Source: Mesoflavibacter sp037029465
GTDB lineage: Bacteria > Bacteroidota > Bacteroidia > Flavobacteriales > Flavobacteriaceae
NCBI RefSeq assembly: GCF_037029465.1
Contig: NZ_JAYMEM010000001.1
Location: 62,001 to 126,000 of the forward strand
Direction of reading: 5' to 3'
DNA length: 64,000 nt
The notes under the pieces were generated by a model. That model was not told the DNA's origin. It was given only the letters and a program-made list of their open reading frames with translations, and made no database searches. Positions 9,341-16,901 of this stretch are shown here, in pieces (position 1 is the stretch's first letter; each line of letters opens with the position of its first letter). A program made the position numbers and the translations under genes.

Positions 9341-9435
9341 GCGTTACCCACTTTTGCTTTTTATAGCAAAAGTGCGTCGGGCTTTCGGTAGTCGCAATCA
9401 AAGATGTGCTCCAACAATACCTTAATCCCTAACGC
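9341..9435 (-). repeat. Structured repeat copy 2 (REP-like), downstream of rarA, inverted relative to copy 1
   Basis: Read on the minus strand, it starts GCGTTAGGGATTAAG, contains the same GGAGCACATCTTTGATTGCG block and GAAAGCCCGAC, then a strong hairpin (CACTTTTGCT / AGCAAAAGTG), and ends GGGTAACGCC. The outer GCGTTA pairs with TAACGC. It begins 10 bases after the rarA stop and could also act as its transcription end. Confidence 0.85.
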
Positions 9436-9474
9436 GAAATAAACTAAGTAATAATCAATTAAAAGATTAATACA

Positions 9475-10269
9475 TTAAAACTTAATATCAATAGATTTAA
9501 TCTGTAAAGTACCATTGTCGTTGGTTGCAATAACCCAGCTACCATTTATTTTATAAATAACAGCATCTTTACCTTTTACAATATAAAAGTCTTCTTTACC
9601 AGAATATAATATAGTGTATACCGTTTGACCTTGACTATTTTTTAATTTATAATTAATGACTCCAAATGCTTCGGCGGTAAGCGTATTATTAGAAATGTTT
9701 TGACCTACTTCTTCTACGGGTACTTCAATTTCTTCATCTAGTTCTTTTTCATCAACTTCTTCAATCATTGGTGCTTCTGTTACTTTAGGTAATGGAGTAA
9801 CAATAACTTCTTCTACTTCATTTTCAGTTTCTTTTACTTCATGCTTATGAGTGAAATTAGATAAACTACTAAAAGCTTCTCTTACAGCTTCATTGTATGC
9901 AACTATATATTTTTTCTCCCTAGATTCGCCTTCTTCTGTGGTATAAACCACTTTACCTTGACAATCTTTAAACTGAAATTTTATTTTAGTTTTAAACATA
10001 GAAGAATCGTCTATTGCTGTAGTTTTTAAAACTAAACAGTTATTTTGTATCGCATCTTCTGGTAAGGTATCTTCTTCTAATAAAACAGTAAAATTTTGTT
10101 TTTCTAACAAAAACTTAGTTAAACCATTTACACGGTATTGACCTGGTTCTTTTTGAAATTTAAACTGATTTGGAACAACAATATATTTAAAGTTATTTAA
10201 TTGGTCTTGGGCTGATAATGAGATGCTAAATAGCACTGCGAAAATGAATAATATTTTTGAAAATTTCAT
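9475..10269 (-). CDS. Conserved exported protein of unknown function
   Basis: The 264-residue protein has a clear signal peptide (KILFIFAVLFSISLSAQ, cleavage about residue 20). An N-terminal globular part (~25-140) includes YIVVPNQFKFQKEPGQYRVN and a Lys-Glu rich ESREKKYIVAYNEAVREAF helix. A very acidic linker (~145-190, many Glu, Val and Pro) leads to a small beta-rich C-terminal part. I do not recognise a functional family; the architecture is that of a periplasmic or envelope protein. It is the last gene of a three-gene minus-strand run, 2 bases after the YjjG-like phosphatase, so the genes are probably co-transcribed. Confidence 0.7.
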   Translation of the reverse strand: MKFSKILFIFAVLFSISLSAQDQLNNFKYIVVPNQFKFQKEPGQYRVNGLTKFLLEKQNFTVLLEEDTLPEDAIQNNCLVLKTTAIDDSSMFKTKIKFQFKDCQGKVVYTTEEGESREKKYIVAYNEAVREAFSSLSNFTHKHEVKETENEVEEVIVTPLPKVTEAPMIEEVDEKELDEEIEVPVEEVGQNISNNTLTAEAFGVINYKLKNSQGQTVYTILYSGKEDFYIVKGKDAVIYKINGSWVIATNDNGTLQIKSIDIKF

Positions 10270-10271
10270 CT

Positions 10272-10958
10272 TTATAAATATTTTTTAATGTCTAATAAAT
10301 GGTCAATAATTTTTATATCTGGCGCTATAGTTTCTTTATGATAATTAAAGCAAATAGCATCTAAACCAATATTTAATGCGCCTAAAATATCAGCTTCATA
10401 ATTATCGCCAATCATAATGCTGTTTTTAGTCGTTGCATTAGCTAAGCCTAAAGCATGGTTAAATATTTTAGGGTTTGGTTTTTTTACGCCAACCATTTCT
10501 GAATTTGTTATGGTTTGAAAATAATGAAAAATGTTTGATTTTTTCATTTTATGATGTTGCACTTCTTCAAAACCATTAGTAATAATATGTAATTGGTATT
10601 TTGGTTTGAGGTAATCTAAAATTTCAAAAGTACCGTCAAACACATGATTTTGATTAGACAAGTTATTTATGTAATCATCAGATAGTTGATTAATTACTTC
10701 TGCTTCAACTTCTATATTCAAAGCATCAAATGTGTCTTTTAATCTATAAAATCTTAAATATTCTTTGTTTACTTTTTCTTCTCTATAAAGCTTCCAATAT
10801 TGCATGTTTAAAGGCTCGTAAACTTCTAAAAATTGTGGCAAATTAACCTGTAAATCATTCTTCTTAAAAATGAAATCAAAAGTTAATGCCGAGTTCTTAT
10901 CAAAATCCCAAAGTGTGTGATCTAAATCAAAAAAAATATGCTCTATATTATTGTTCAT
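10272..10958 (-). CDS. yjjG: HAD-superfamily hydrolase, YjjG-type noncanonical pyrimidine nucleotidase
   Basis: The 228-residue protein shows the HAD motifs: DLDHTLWDF near residues 11-19 (motif I, nucleophile Asp), HIITNGFEE (motif II), Lys in GVKKPNPKIF (motif III) and MIGDNYEADILGA (motif IV). The helical cap after motif I and the overall length match the YjjG family, which removes phosphate from (noncanonical) pyrimidine nucleoside monophosphates. It overlaps the upstream gene by 11 bases, which indicates coupled translation. The exact substrate is inferred from family resemblance. Confidence 0.85.
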   Translation of the reverse strand: MNNNIEHIFFDLDHTLWDFDKNSALTFDFIFKKNDLQVNLPQFLEVYEPLNMQYWKLYREEKVNKEYLRFYRLKDTFDALNIEVEAEVINQLSDDYINNLSNQNHVFDGTFEILDYLKPKYQLHIITNGFEEVQHHKMKKSNIFHYFQTITNSEMVGVKKPNPKIFNHALGLANATTKNSIMIGDNYEADILGALNIGLDAICFNYHKETIAPDIKIIDHLLDIKKYL

Positions 10959-12249
10959 CTACTGAGTCTAAAATTGTATTAAATAGTGTTTTAAAATGTT
11001 GCCAACGTGGTATATTACTAAATGTATAATTATGAAAAACAGGTACAAAAGTACCATTAACTATTTTAACTTGCTGCATTAATTTTTGCAAAGCTTCTTG
11101 TTTATCTAATAACGAATTATACTTTAAAAACGCAAAGTCTAAAGCATGATAAGGTACAATTTTTAGTGGTGTTTGTACCTCGTAATCTAAATCATAAAAC
11201 AAAAATGGTGTACATGTTCCTGCTCTAAATCCTAAATGATTGACATATCCCATGGTGTAATCTTCTGGTATTTCTAACTCCACCAAATTACGATAAGATT
11301 CGGGTAAATTTACTTTAGAAAAAGACTGTCTAGAACCTGCTATATTGGTATTAATAATAGCTTCCATCCTACTCTTTTCTACTTTTAATAGTTCGATATC
11401 ATTAAGAGCAAAAAATGAAGATTTTATACCAACTTGACAATAATCTGCAACGTGCTTAATTAAAGACACAAACTTTTGCTTTTGACTGTTTATGTTTTTA
11501 TCGTAGGTAGAAAAATCGCCAACCAAAAAGAAAAACATAAATTTAAAATTTCGTTTTTTCTGTCGGTTAATGATGTATTTATACGTGTCATAAGGATCTT
11601 TTCTTGCGCCTAATAACACGCCAAAACGCTCATAAACATCTTTAAACCTAAACGCAAAAAAATCTTTAATTGTTCCTCCAAACGTACGCATAACACCTAC
11701 TAATTTATATTTGTAAGCTGTTGGCACATCTATAATTGGTGTAACGCTATAGGTTTTTTTAGGAAAATCAAAATCTGGAAACTGCTCTTGTAAAACAGCC
11801 TTAAACTTATATGCCCAAATATCTACTACGGGTTGCGTTAAAAACTGATTGTTGTAAGCTAAACTTTCTTCAGCTGGAAAACGTCCATAATTATCTTTTA
11901 CGTGTGGTAAATACTCTTCGTATCTACTAATTAAGTAAAACGTTGCTGCAAAAATATCGTAAGGTAAAGCACTTTTTTCTCCAGCAAGGAAAAAACATTT
12001 AGTGTCTTCCCAATCGTAAATATTTATATCTATATCTGATAAACCTTGCTCAAATAACAAATCGTTAGACCTGATAAAAACCTCGCTACTTAAAGGTTGT
12101 TTTGTATAAGACATTTTAAGGCTATCGTGTGCAATAAAATCTTCAATAGTAGTTGTAAATTCTACAGGAATCCCGAGTATTCTAGTACACACTTGCTTAA
12201 AAGTGTATTTAACGCGTGGCGTAATTTTGTGTGTGTAAACTAGTAACAT
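10948..12249 (-). CDS. Polysaccharide deacetylase-like protein
   Basis: The 433-residue protein matches, as I recall the family, the flavobacterial polysaccharide-deacetylase-like proteins with an extra N-terminal domain. Visible features are an N-terminal region of ~170 residues (LVYTHKITPRVKYTF, DIFAATFYLISRYEEYLP), a central TIM-barrel-like part with TPIIDVPTAYKYK and KFMFFFLVGDFSTYD, and a C-terminal HNYTFSNIPRW. The usual HD/HxxxH deacetylase metal motif is not obvious, so activity is uncertain. No signal peptide is seen. It is the first gene of a run with the YjjG-like and exported proteins. Confidence 0.7.
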   Translation of the reverse strand: MLLVYTHKITPRVKYTFKQVCTRILGIPVEFTTTIEDFIAHDSLKMSYTKQPLSSEVFIRSNDLLFEQGLSDIDINIYDWEDTKCFFLAGEKSALPYDIFAATFYLISRYEEYLPHVKDNYGRFPAEESLAYNNQFLTQPVVDIWAYKFKAVLQEQFPDFDFPKKTYSVTPIIDVPTAYKYKLVGVMRTFGGTIKDFFAFRFKDVYERFGVLLGARKDPYDTYKYIINRQKKRNFKFMFFFLVGDFSTYDKNINSQKQKFVSLIKHVADYCQVGIKSSFFALNDIELLKVEKSRMEAIINTNIAGSRQSFSKVNLPESYRNLVELEIPEDYTMGYVNHLGFRAGTCTPFLFYDLDYEVQTPLKIVPYHALDFAFLKYNSLLDKQEALQKLMQQVKIVNGTFVPVFHNYTFSNIPRWQHFKTLFNTILDSVDEQ

Positions 12250-12339
12250 TAACGATTAAATTATAAGGTTTAAAAGTACCAAATTCCTGATTTAAAAAAG
12301 CATTATTTTAACATCAGTTTTAAAGAAATTAACATCAAA

Positions 12340-13038
12340 TTACAGCAAAGCTTCGTCTGCAAAACTAAAATATGCACGTTCTGTTATTATCAAATGATCC
12401 AAAACTCTTATATCCAAACTTTGGGCTGCAACCTTTAGTTTTTGGGTAATATCTTTATCGGCTTGACTTGGTTTTAATGTTCCGGAAGGATGATTATGCG
12501 CCATAATTATAGCAACTGCACCAACTTGTAGCGCTTGTTTTAAGACCAAACGCGTGTCTACTAAAGTGCCTGTAATTCCGCCTTTACTAAGCTGTAATTT
12601 ATCAATTACTTTGTTAGAATTATTAAGATAAATAATCCAAAATTCTTCATGAGGTAACTCACCAATCATGGGTTGCATTAACTCAAAAACCGATTTACTA
12701 GATGTAATTTTAAATTGCTGTAAGGCTTCTTCAGCTCGTCTGCGTCTTCCTAATTCTAATGCAGCTGCAATGCTTATGGCTTTAGCTTCGCCAATACCTT
12801 TAAATTGCATTAACTGTTTGATGCTTAATTTTCCTAACTGGTTTAAATTATTGTCTACGCTAGATAAGATGCGTTTACACAAATCTACAGCGCTTTCCTC
12901 TCGGTTTCCAGACCCAATTAAAATGGCGACTAATTCGGCGTCACTTAAGGCTGCTTTTCCTTTTTTTAGAAGCTTTTCGCGTGGTTGATCATCTTCCGAC
13001 CAGTTTTTTATTGAAAAAGATGGCTTTTTTTCAGACAT
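12340..13038 (-). CDS. radC: RadC-family JAB/MPN+ domain protein
   Basis: The 232-residue protein has the family's usual length. Residues ~76-97 form a helix-hairpin-helix (LMQFKGIGEAKAISIAAALE). The JAB/JAMM metal site is intact: His181, His183 and Asp194 in HNHPSGTLKPSQADKD, with Glu at the domain start (ELPHEEFW). RadC was named for DNA repair but its biochemical activity is still unsettled; a metal-dependent hydrolase is likely from the JAMM site. It is monocistronic, with a ~90-base gap to the next minus-strand gene. Confidence 0.94.
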   Translation of the reverse strand: MSEKKPSFSIKNWSEDDQPREKLLKKGKAALSDAELVAILIGSGNREESAVDLCKRILSSVDNNLNQLGKLSIKQLMQFKGIGEAKAISIAAALELGRRRRAEEALQQFKITSSKSVFELMQPMIGELPHEEFWIIYLNNSNKVIDKLQLSKGGITGTLVDTRLVLKQALQVGAVAIIMAHNHPSGTLKPSQADKDITQKLKVAAQSLDIRVLDHLIITERAYFSFADEALL

Positions 13039-13101
13039 TTGATAAAACTACACAATATTTTGTAATTTTTAAACTCCAAAAAACCAACTAATTATCTAAA
13101 T

Positions 13102-13554
13102 ATGAAATCTATTTTTGAAACCGAAGCTAAAGCTGAACTATTAAACCGTTTAGAAAATCTTGATGCTGAATCGTCGGCTAAATGGGGAAAAATGAACGTT
13201 AACCAAATGCTGGTACACTGTACAAAACCTATTGAATTAGCTTTGGGCGAAAGCACTATTAAAAAACCAAATTTTTTAATGGGTATGATGATGAAACTTG
13301 TTGCGCCAAGCCTTTACAACGACAAACCTTGGAAAGAAGGTTTACCAACTGCTAAAGAATTTATTATAGTTAACACTGAAGCTTTTAGTACCGAAAAAGA
13401 TAAATTAAAGTCTAAAATTGAAACCATGAGTACATCTAAAGACTATTTTGAACCTAAAAAGAAACATCCTTATTTTGGAACGTTTACCGCAGACCAATGG
13501 GGAAAAAGTGCTTATAAACATTTAGATCATCACTTTAGACAATTTGATGTGTAG
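13102..13554 (+). CDS. DUF1569-type DinB-superfamily protein
   Basis: The 150-residue protein resembles DUF1569/DinB-like four-helix proteins: WGKMNVNQMLVHCTKPIELALG at residues ~28-49 and a C-terminal YKHLDHHFRQF. His residues in VHC and HLDHH are placed as in DinB metal sites. Its role is unknown; DinB relatives include thiol-dependent enzymes. It is divergent from radC with a 63-base gap that must hold both promoters. The gene ends right at a CTTCGAC-type palindromic repeat fragment. Confidence 0.75.
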   Translation: MKSIFETEAKAELLNRLENLDAESSAKWGKMNVNQMLVHCTKPIELALGESTIKKPNFLMGMMMKLVAPSLYNDKPWKEGLPTAKEFIIVNTEAFSTEKDKLKSKIETMSTSKDYFEPKKKHPYFGTFTADQWGKSAYKHLDHHFRQFDV

Positions 13555-13571
13555 CTTCGACTACGCTCAGC
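13555..13571 (+). repeat. Fragment of a CTTCGAC...TCAG dispersed palindromic repeat
   Basis: CTTCGACTACGCTCAGC begins directly after the TAG of the DUF1569 gene. It resembles the arm CTTCGACAAGTTCAGC at 14288-14303. A degenerate second half (ACTTCGCTTAACTACCAAA) follows at about 13583. Confidence 0.55.
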
Positions 13572-13660
13572 TACCAAATAGACTTCGCTTAACTACCAAA
13601 CGTGTTTTATTAGCTTAAAAACTTTAAATATATTTCACCTTAAATACTTTCAACTTAAAA

Positions 13661-14257
13661 TTGTATCCACCAAAAAAACATCAAGATAATAACCAGCTTC
13701 ATCATATTGAAGTGATAAAAACGTATCCGTTAGCTACATTAATTTCGGTAAAAGACAATCAACCTTTGATAACGCATTTGCCTTTAATTTATAGAGAAAC
13801 CGATGGTAAACTTATTGGTCATATAGATATTTACAATCCGCAAACGGACTTGCTTCAGCATGAAAATGAAGTGACCATAATATTTTCTGGTCCTCAATGT
13901 TACATATCACCAAGTATTTATACCACAACACAATTACCAACGTGGAATTACATTAAAGTACACCTTACCGGAACTGTTACCAGAATTGAAGACAAAGCTG
14001 CTTTAAAACAGTCTTTAATTACGATGACCGAGTTTTTAGAAGCGCCAGAACACAACTACGTTTTAGAGCCTGACAACCCAAGATTAGATAAAAATTTAGA
14101 CTATATTAAACTGTTTGAAATAGATATTAAAACTTGGGAAGGCAAGTTTAAACTCTCTCAAGATAAACTACCAAAAGACATAGAAAACGCCAGACAACAA
14201 TTAATTAAAAGCAGTCAAGATAGTATTAAAGCGTTTTTAGATAAAGTATTTAATTAG
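13661..14257 (+). CDS. FMN-binding negative transcriptional regulator, PaiB family
   Basis: The 198-residue protein aligns with PaiB: N-terminal MYPPKKHQ, YPLATLISVKDNQPLITHLPL, and YTTTQLPTWNYIKVHLTGT, a typical flavin-binding split barrel. PaiB proteins bind FMN and were described as regulators of sporulation and protease genes in Bacillus, although an enzymatic role is possible. The start codon is TTG at 13661, chosen because the conserved family start (M-Y-x-P) falls exactly there and no ATG lies near. It is probably its own unit, followed by a hairpin repeat. Confidence 0.85.
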   Translation: MYPPKKHQDNNQLHHIEVIKTYPLATLISVKDNQPLITHLPLIYRETDGKLIGHIDIYNPQTDLLQHENEVTIIFSGPQCYISPSIYTTTQLPTWNYIKVHLTGTVTRIEDKAALKQSLITMTEFLEAPEHNYVLEPDNPRLDKNLDYIKLFEIDIKTWEGKFKLSQDKLPKDIENARQQLIKSSQDSIKAFLDKVFN

Positions 14258-14261
14258 TCTT

Positions 14262-14309
14262 GCTGAGATCGTCGAAGCATAAATACACTTCGACAAGTTC
14301 AGCGTGACA
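14262..14309. repeat. Dispersed palindromic repeat (hairpin) between paiB-like and DUF1304 genes
   Basis: Two arms pair with a 4x4 internal loop: GCTGA-gatc-GTCGAAG (14262-14277) with CTTCGAC-aagt-TCAGC (14288-14303), followed by GTGACA. It resembles the CTTCGAC/GTCATTCTGA class of repeats common in Bacteroidota intergenic DNA. It may end transcription of the upstream gene, although no T run follows. Confidence 0.7.
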
Positions 14310-14361
14310 AAACACAATAATTATAAATATAATAACCAACATTATCATAGCCATAGTAGCG

Positions 14362-14682
14362 TTGCTACATCTTTATTTTTTATATTTTGAAATGTTTGCT
14401 TGGGAAACCAAAGGACCAAAAATTTTTAGACAATTTCCTAAAAATTTATTTACACCAACCAAAGCATTAGCGGCAAACCAAGGATTATATAATGGGTTTT
14501 TAGCTGCTGGATTAATTTGGACGTTTTTTATCACTAACCCAACGTGGAAATCTAACATTGCGTTATTTTTTTTAGGTTGCGTAGCTGTTGCTGGTATTTA
14601 TGGTGCACTAACAGCATCTAAAAAGATATTTTTTGTACAAGCCTTACCGGCTTTGATTGGGATTTTGCTGGTTTTAATCTAA
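14362..14682 (+). CDS. DUF1304 small membrane protein, 5' end uncertain
   Basis: The protein has four membrane segments and the DUF1304 signature HLYFLYFEMFAWETKGPKIF. The marked start is TTG, but translation in the same frame upstream (NIITNIIIAIVALLHLYF) continues the conserved first membrane helix back to a stop at 14305-14307. No ATG, GTG or TTG occurs in that extension, so the true start is either a rare ATT/ATA codon near 14317-14344 or has been lost. A palindromic repeat ends right before the frame opens. The function of DUF1304 is unknown. Confidence 0.75.
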   Translation: MLHLYFLYFEMFAWETKGPKIFRQFPKNLFTPTKALAANQGLYNGFLAAGLIWTFFITNPTWKSNIALFFLGCVAVAGIYGALTASKKIFFVQALPALIGILLVLI

Positions 14683-14775
14683 TGATATAATTTGATATTA
14701 TTTGGTCTTTATTCTAAATTGATTAAAAAATTATTTTAAATTAAAAATTTTTACTGTGAACAAAAATTAAAATAT

Positions 14776-15594
14776 ATGGGAAGACATAAAATGACTAAAG
14801 GAATTTGTCATCTATGTGGAAAAAACACAAATTTGTCATTCGAACATGTTCCTCCAAAAGTTGCTTTTAACAAAAACACAAAATATGTTTCAGTTGAATT
14901 TGAAGATTATATAAAATCAAGAAATTTATTAAAAGATATTCCTAAAGGAAAAACAAAACAAGGTGGAATTGGTTATAATTCGTTTTGTGAAAATTGCAAT
15001 AATTTTTTAGGTGCTAATTATGTCAATCCATATATGAAATGGGTAAACGCTGGTATAAAACTATTGGCTGACACAGAATTCGCAGCGTGTTATTTCAAAA
15101 TAAATGAAATTCAACCACTACCTATATTAAAACAGATAGTTTCTATGTTTCTAGCAATAAATGATAACTTATTTCTTGATTCTTTTCCAGAATTATCAGA
15201 ATTCGTCTTAAACAAAAAACAAAATAAACTACCTGAAAAATTTCAAATTTACACTTACCTTACAAGAGCTGAAAGATTAAGATATATGCACTATAATGTA
15301 TACGGTAATTTAAAAACTAATAATATCATTCAATGCTCAGAGTTGGCGTATCCTCCGTTTGGATATATCTTGACCTTTGATAGCCATTTAAATCGTAGTT
15401 ATTTAAGAAACATTACTTCATTTAAAGATTATAATTTAAATGACTTTCAAAGTTTCAAAATGACTTTAGCACAATTACCAACTTACACAATATTTCCATT
15501 AGACTATCGAGGTAAGGAAAAATTAAACAATAATATTGAAGAAGCAAATGCTTTAATGGATAAAATAGAAAAATACAAAAAGATGGAATGTTAA
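14776..15594 (+). CDS. HNH-endonuclease-like zinc-binding protein, function unknown
   Basis: The 272-residue protein starts with a compact zinc/HNH-like pattern: ICHLCGKNTNLSFEHVPPKVAF (CxxC then EHVPP) and, ~45 residues later, SFCENCNNFLGANY (second CxxC, then Asn). This spacing is that of HNH-type nuclease folds with structural zinc. The rest (~100-272) is alpha/beta with no motif I know. The gene is alone, AT-rich and placed beside a truncated gene and repeats, which suggests recent acquisition. A restriction or defence nuclease is possible, but nothing around it supports a system. Confidence 0.65.
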   Translation: MGRHKMTKGICHLCGKNTNLSFEHVPPKVAFNKNTKYVSVEFEDYIKSRNLLKDIPKGKTKQGGIGYNSFCENCNNFLGANYVNPYMKWVNAGIKLLADTEFAACYFKINEIQPLPILKQIVSMFLAINDNLFLDSFPELSEFVLNKKQNKLPEKFQIYTYLTRAERLRYMHYNVYGNLKTNNIIQCSELAYPPFGYILTFDSHLNRSYLRNITSFKDYNLNDFQSFKMTLAQLPTYTIFPLDYRGKEKLNNNIEEANALMDKIEKYKKMEC

Positions 15595-15658
15595 TAATGA
15601 ACACCAAAGTTCTAACTAGATATCTATAAATAATTTATCTTAACCTAATACTAATAAA

Positions 15659-15772
15659 ATGGCTCAAATTAATCCATACATTCATTTTAACGGTAACGCA
15701 GAAGAAGCCTTTCATTTTTATAAATCGGTTTTTGGTGGCGAGTTTGCTAAGGTTATACGTTTTGATGTTTAA
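15659..15772 (+). pseudogene. Truncated VOC/PhnB-like (glyoxalase-fold) gene
   Basis: An ATG at 15659 opens a 37-codon frame reading MAQINPYIHFNGNAEEAFHF and then YKSVFGGEF, the conserved N-terminus of PhnB-type VOC proteins, but it stops with TAA at 15770 instead of going on for ~140 residues. No continuation of the fold was seen in any frame up to 15870. It is best read as the 5' remnant of a deleted gene. Confidence 0.75.
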
Positions 15773-15901
15773 AACAACATATCAAATAATTAATTTGGGC
15801 ACTTAATTTTATTCTTAGACCTTTGTGTTTTCATTTTACCTAAAATGAAATTTTAAAACACAAAAAACGTTTTGAGGAAACACAAAGCCCTAAGATTTTT
15901 T

Positions 15902-16432
15902 ATGATTATTACAGTGTTATTTATTAAAATGACACTATTAACCCTTATTATACGGTCTCACTTAGATTCTAACCTTACCTTTGTATTTACTGCCGTTATC
16001 ATTATTTTAATAATGGCTTTTGGCTACAAGCATATTGATTTGCATCATGAAGATATTGCATACGAAAGACCTGCTTATGTGCTTTGGGTTCCTATTGGAG
16101 CTGTATTATGCTACTTTTTAAATGTAAATTTAGGATTAGGCAGCATACTTGCTCTTGGTATTGTTGGTACTACAGCTTCTTTTATGCCTTCAATAAATGA
16201 AGAATCTCAATACTTAAAACAAATACCTGTTAGTATATATTGTGGTGCTTTTGTTGGTATGTCTAGTGTAGACACTTCGCCTTCTATCCTATTTGTTTTT
16301 GCTGCAGGATGTGTTGCAGGCTTATTACTTATGGTTACTAAAAACTTGTATTTAGGTGTTGGTGGTAAACTTGGCACAATAGCTTTTGGTGGTGTTATTT
16401 TATCGTCTTTAATGTATTGGTTATTTATATGA
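15902..16432 (+). CDS. Membrane protein of unknown function (first of a related pair)
   Basis: With the ATG at 15902 the protein has 176 residues and about six membrane segments. A TTG 30 bases upstream (15872) is a less likely start. Visible features are YKHIDLHHEDIAYERP in a loop, VSIYCGAFVGMSSV, and a glycine-rich VGGKLGTIAFGG near the end. The next gene shares the FVG-x-SFIGMVSS-like and GGSLGTIAF segments, so the two probably arose by duplication and may form a heteromeric complex. I do not recognise the family and assign no transport substrate. Its stop overlaps the next start (ATGA). Confidence 0.65.
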   Translation: MIITVLFIKMTLLTLIIRSHLDSNLTFVFTAVIIILIMAFGYKHIDLHHEDIAYERPAYVLWVPIGAVLCYFLNVNLGLGSILALGIVGTTASFMPSINEESQYLKQIPVSIYCGAFVGMSSVDTSPSILFVFAAGCVAGLLLMVTKNLYLGVGGKLGTIAFGGVILSSLMYWLFI

Positions 16433-16869
16433 ATTATTTAATAATTATAATTACCGGTATTACAGGCGCTATATTAACATTTTACCTTAGTGAAAACAAA
16501 AAGCAAGGTCCTGTTAGAGCCTCTGCTATATTATCCTTAATTGTAGGACTATTCTTTTATTGTTTTCCTGAGGTACTTAATCCTTATTTAACCAAACACA
16601 TACCTATTGTTTTTGTTGGTACATCGTTTATTGGTATGGTATCCTCAAAAACCGTAGCTAACAAAAAAACTATAGCATTGGCTGGTGTCTTATTTTCTAT
16701 TATCTACATCAATAAAAATCACACTTTTGAAGGTTATGGCGGTAGTCTAGGTACTATTGCGTTTATTGCTTTACTTACTAGTATGGGATTTGTCGTATTA
16801 GTATCTAAAACCAATACTATAAAACACCAAATAGTTGAAATGATTAAAACAATTTTTAATAAAAAGTAA
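16429..16869 (+). CDS. Membrane protein of unknown function (second of a related pair)
   Basis: The 146-residue protein has about five membrane segments. The start is ATG at 16429, whose last two bases belong to the TGA stop of the preceding gene, so translation is coupled. It contains IPIVFVGTSFIGMVSSK and EGYGGSLGTIAFIALL, which match PVSIYCGAFVGMSSV and VGGKLGTIAF of its neighbour. The likeliest reading is a two-subunit membrane assembly in which the Gly-rich LGTIAF segments meet. The function is unknown. Confidence 0.65.
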   Translation: MNYLIIIITGITGAILTFYLSENKKQGPVRASAILSLIVGLFFYCFPEVLNPYLTKHIPIVFVGTSFIGMVSSKTVANKKTIALAGVLFSIIYINKNHTFEGYGGSLGTIAFIALLTSMGFVVLVSKTNTIKHQIVEMIKTIFNKK

Positions 16870-16901
16870 GCTTACAACTAGATAATAAAAGCAAATTGTT
16901 G

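Noticed and set aside
10948..12249. Active polysaccharide deacetylase by motif
   Set aside because: The usual Asp/His metal motifs could not be located, so the product is only called deacetylase-like.
12668..12988. 106-codon ORF opposite radC
   Set aside because: Shadow of the radC coding frame on the other strand; radC motifs are clear.
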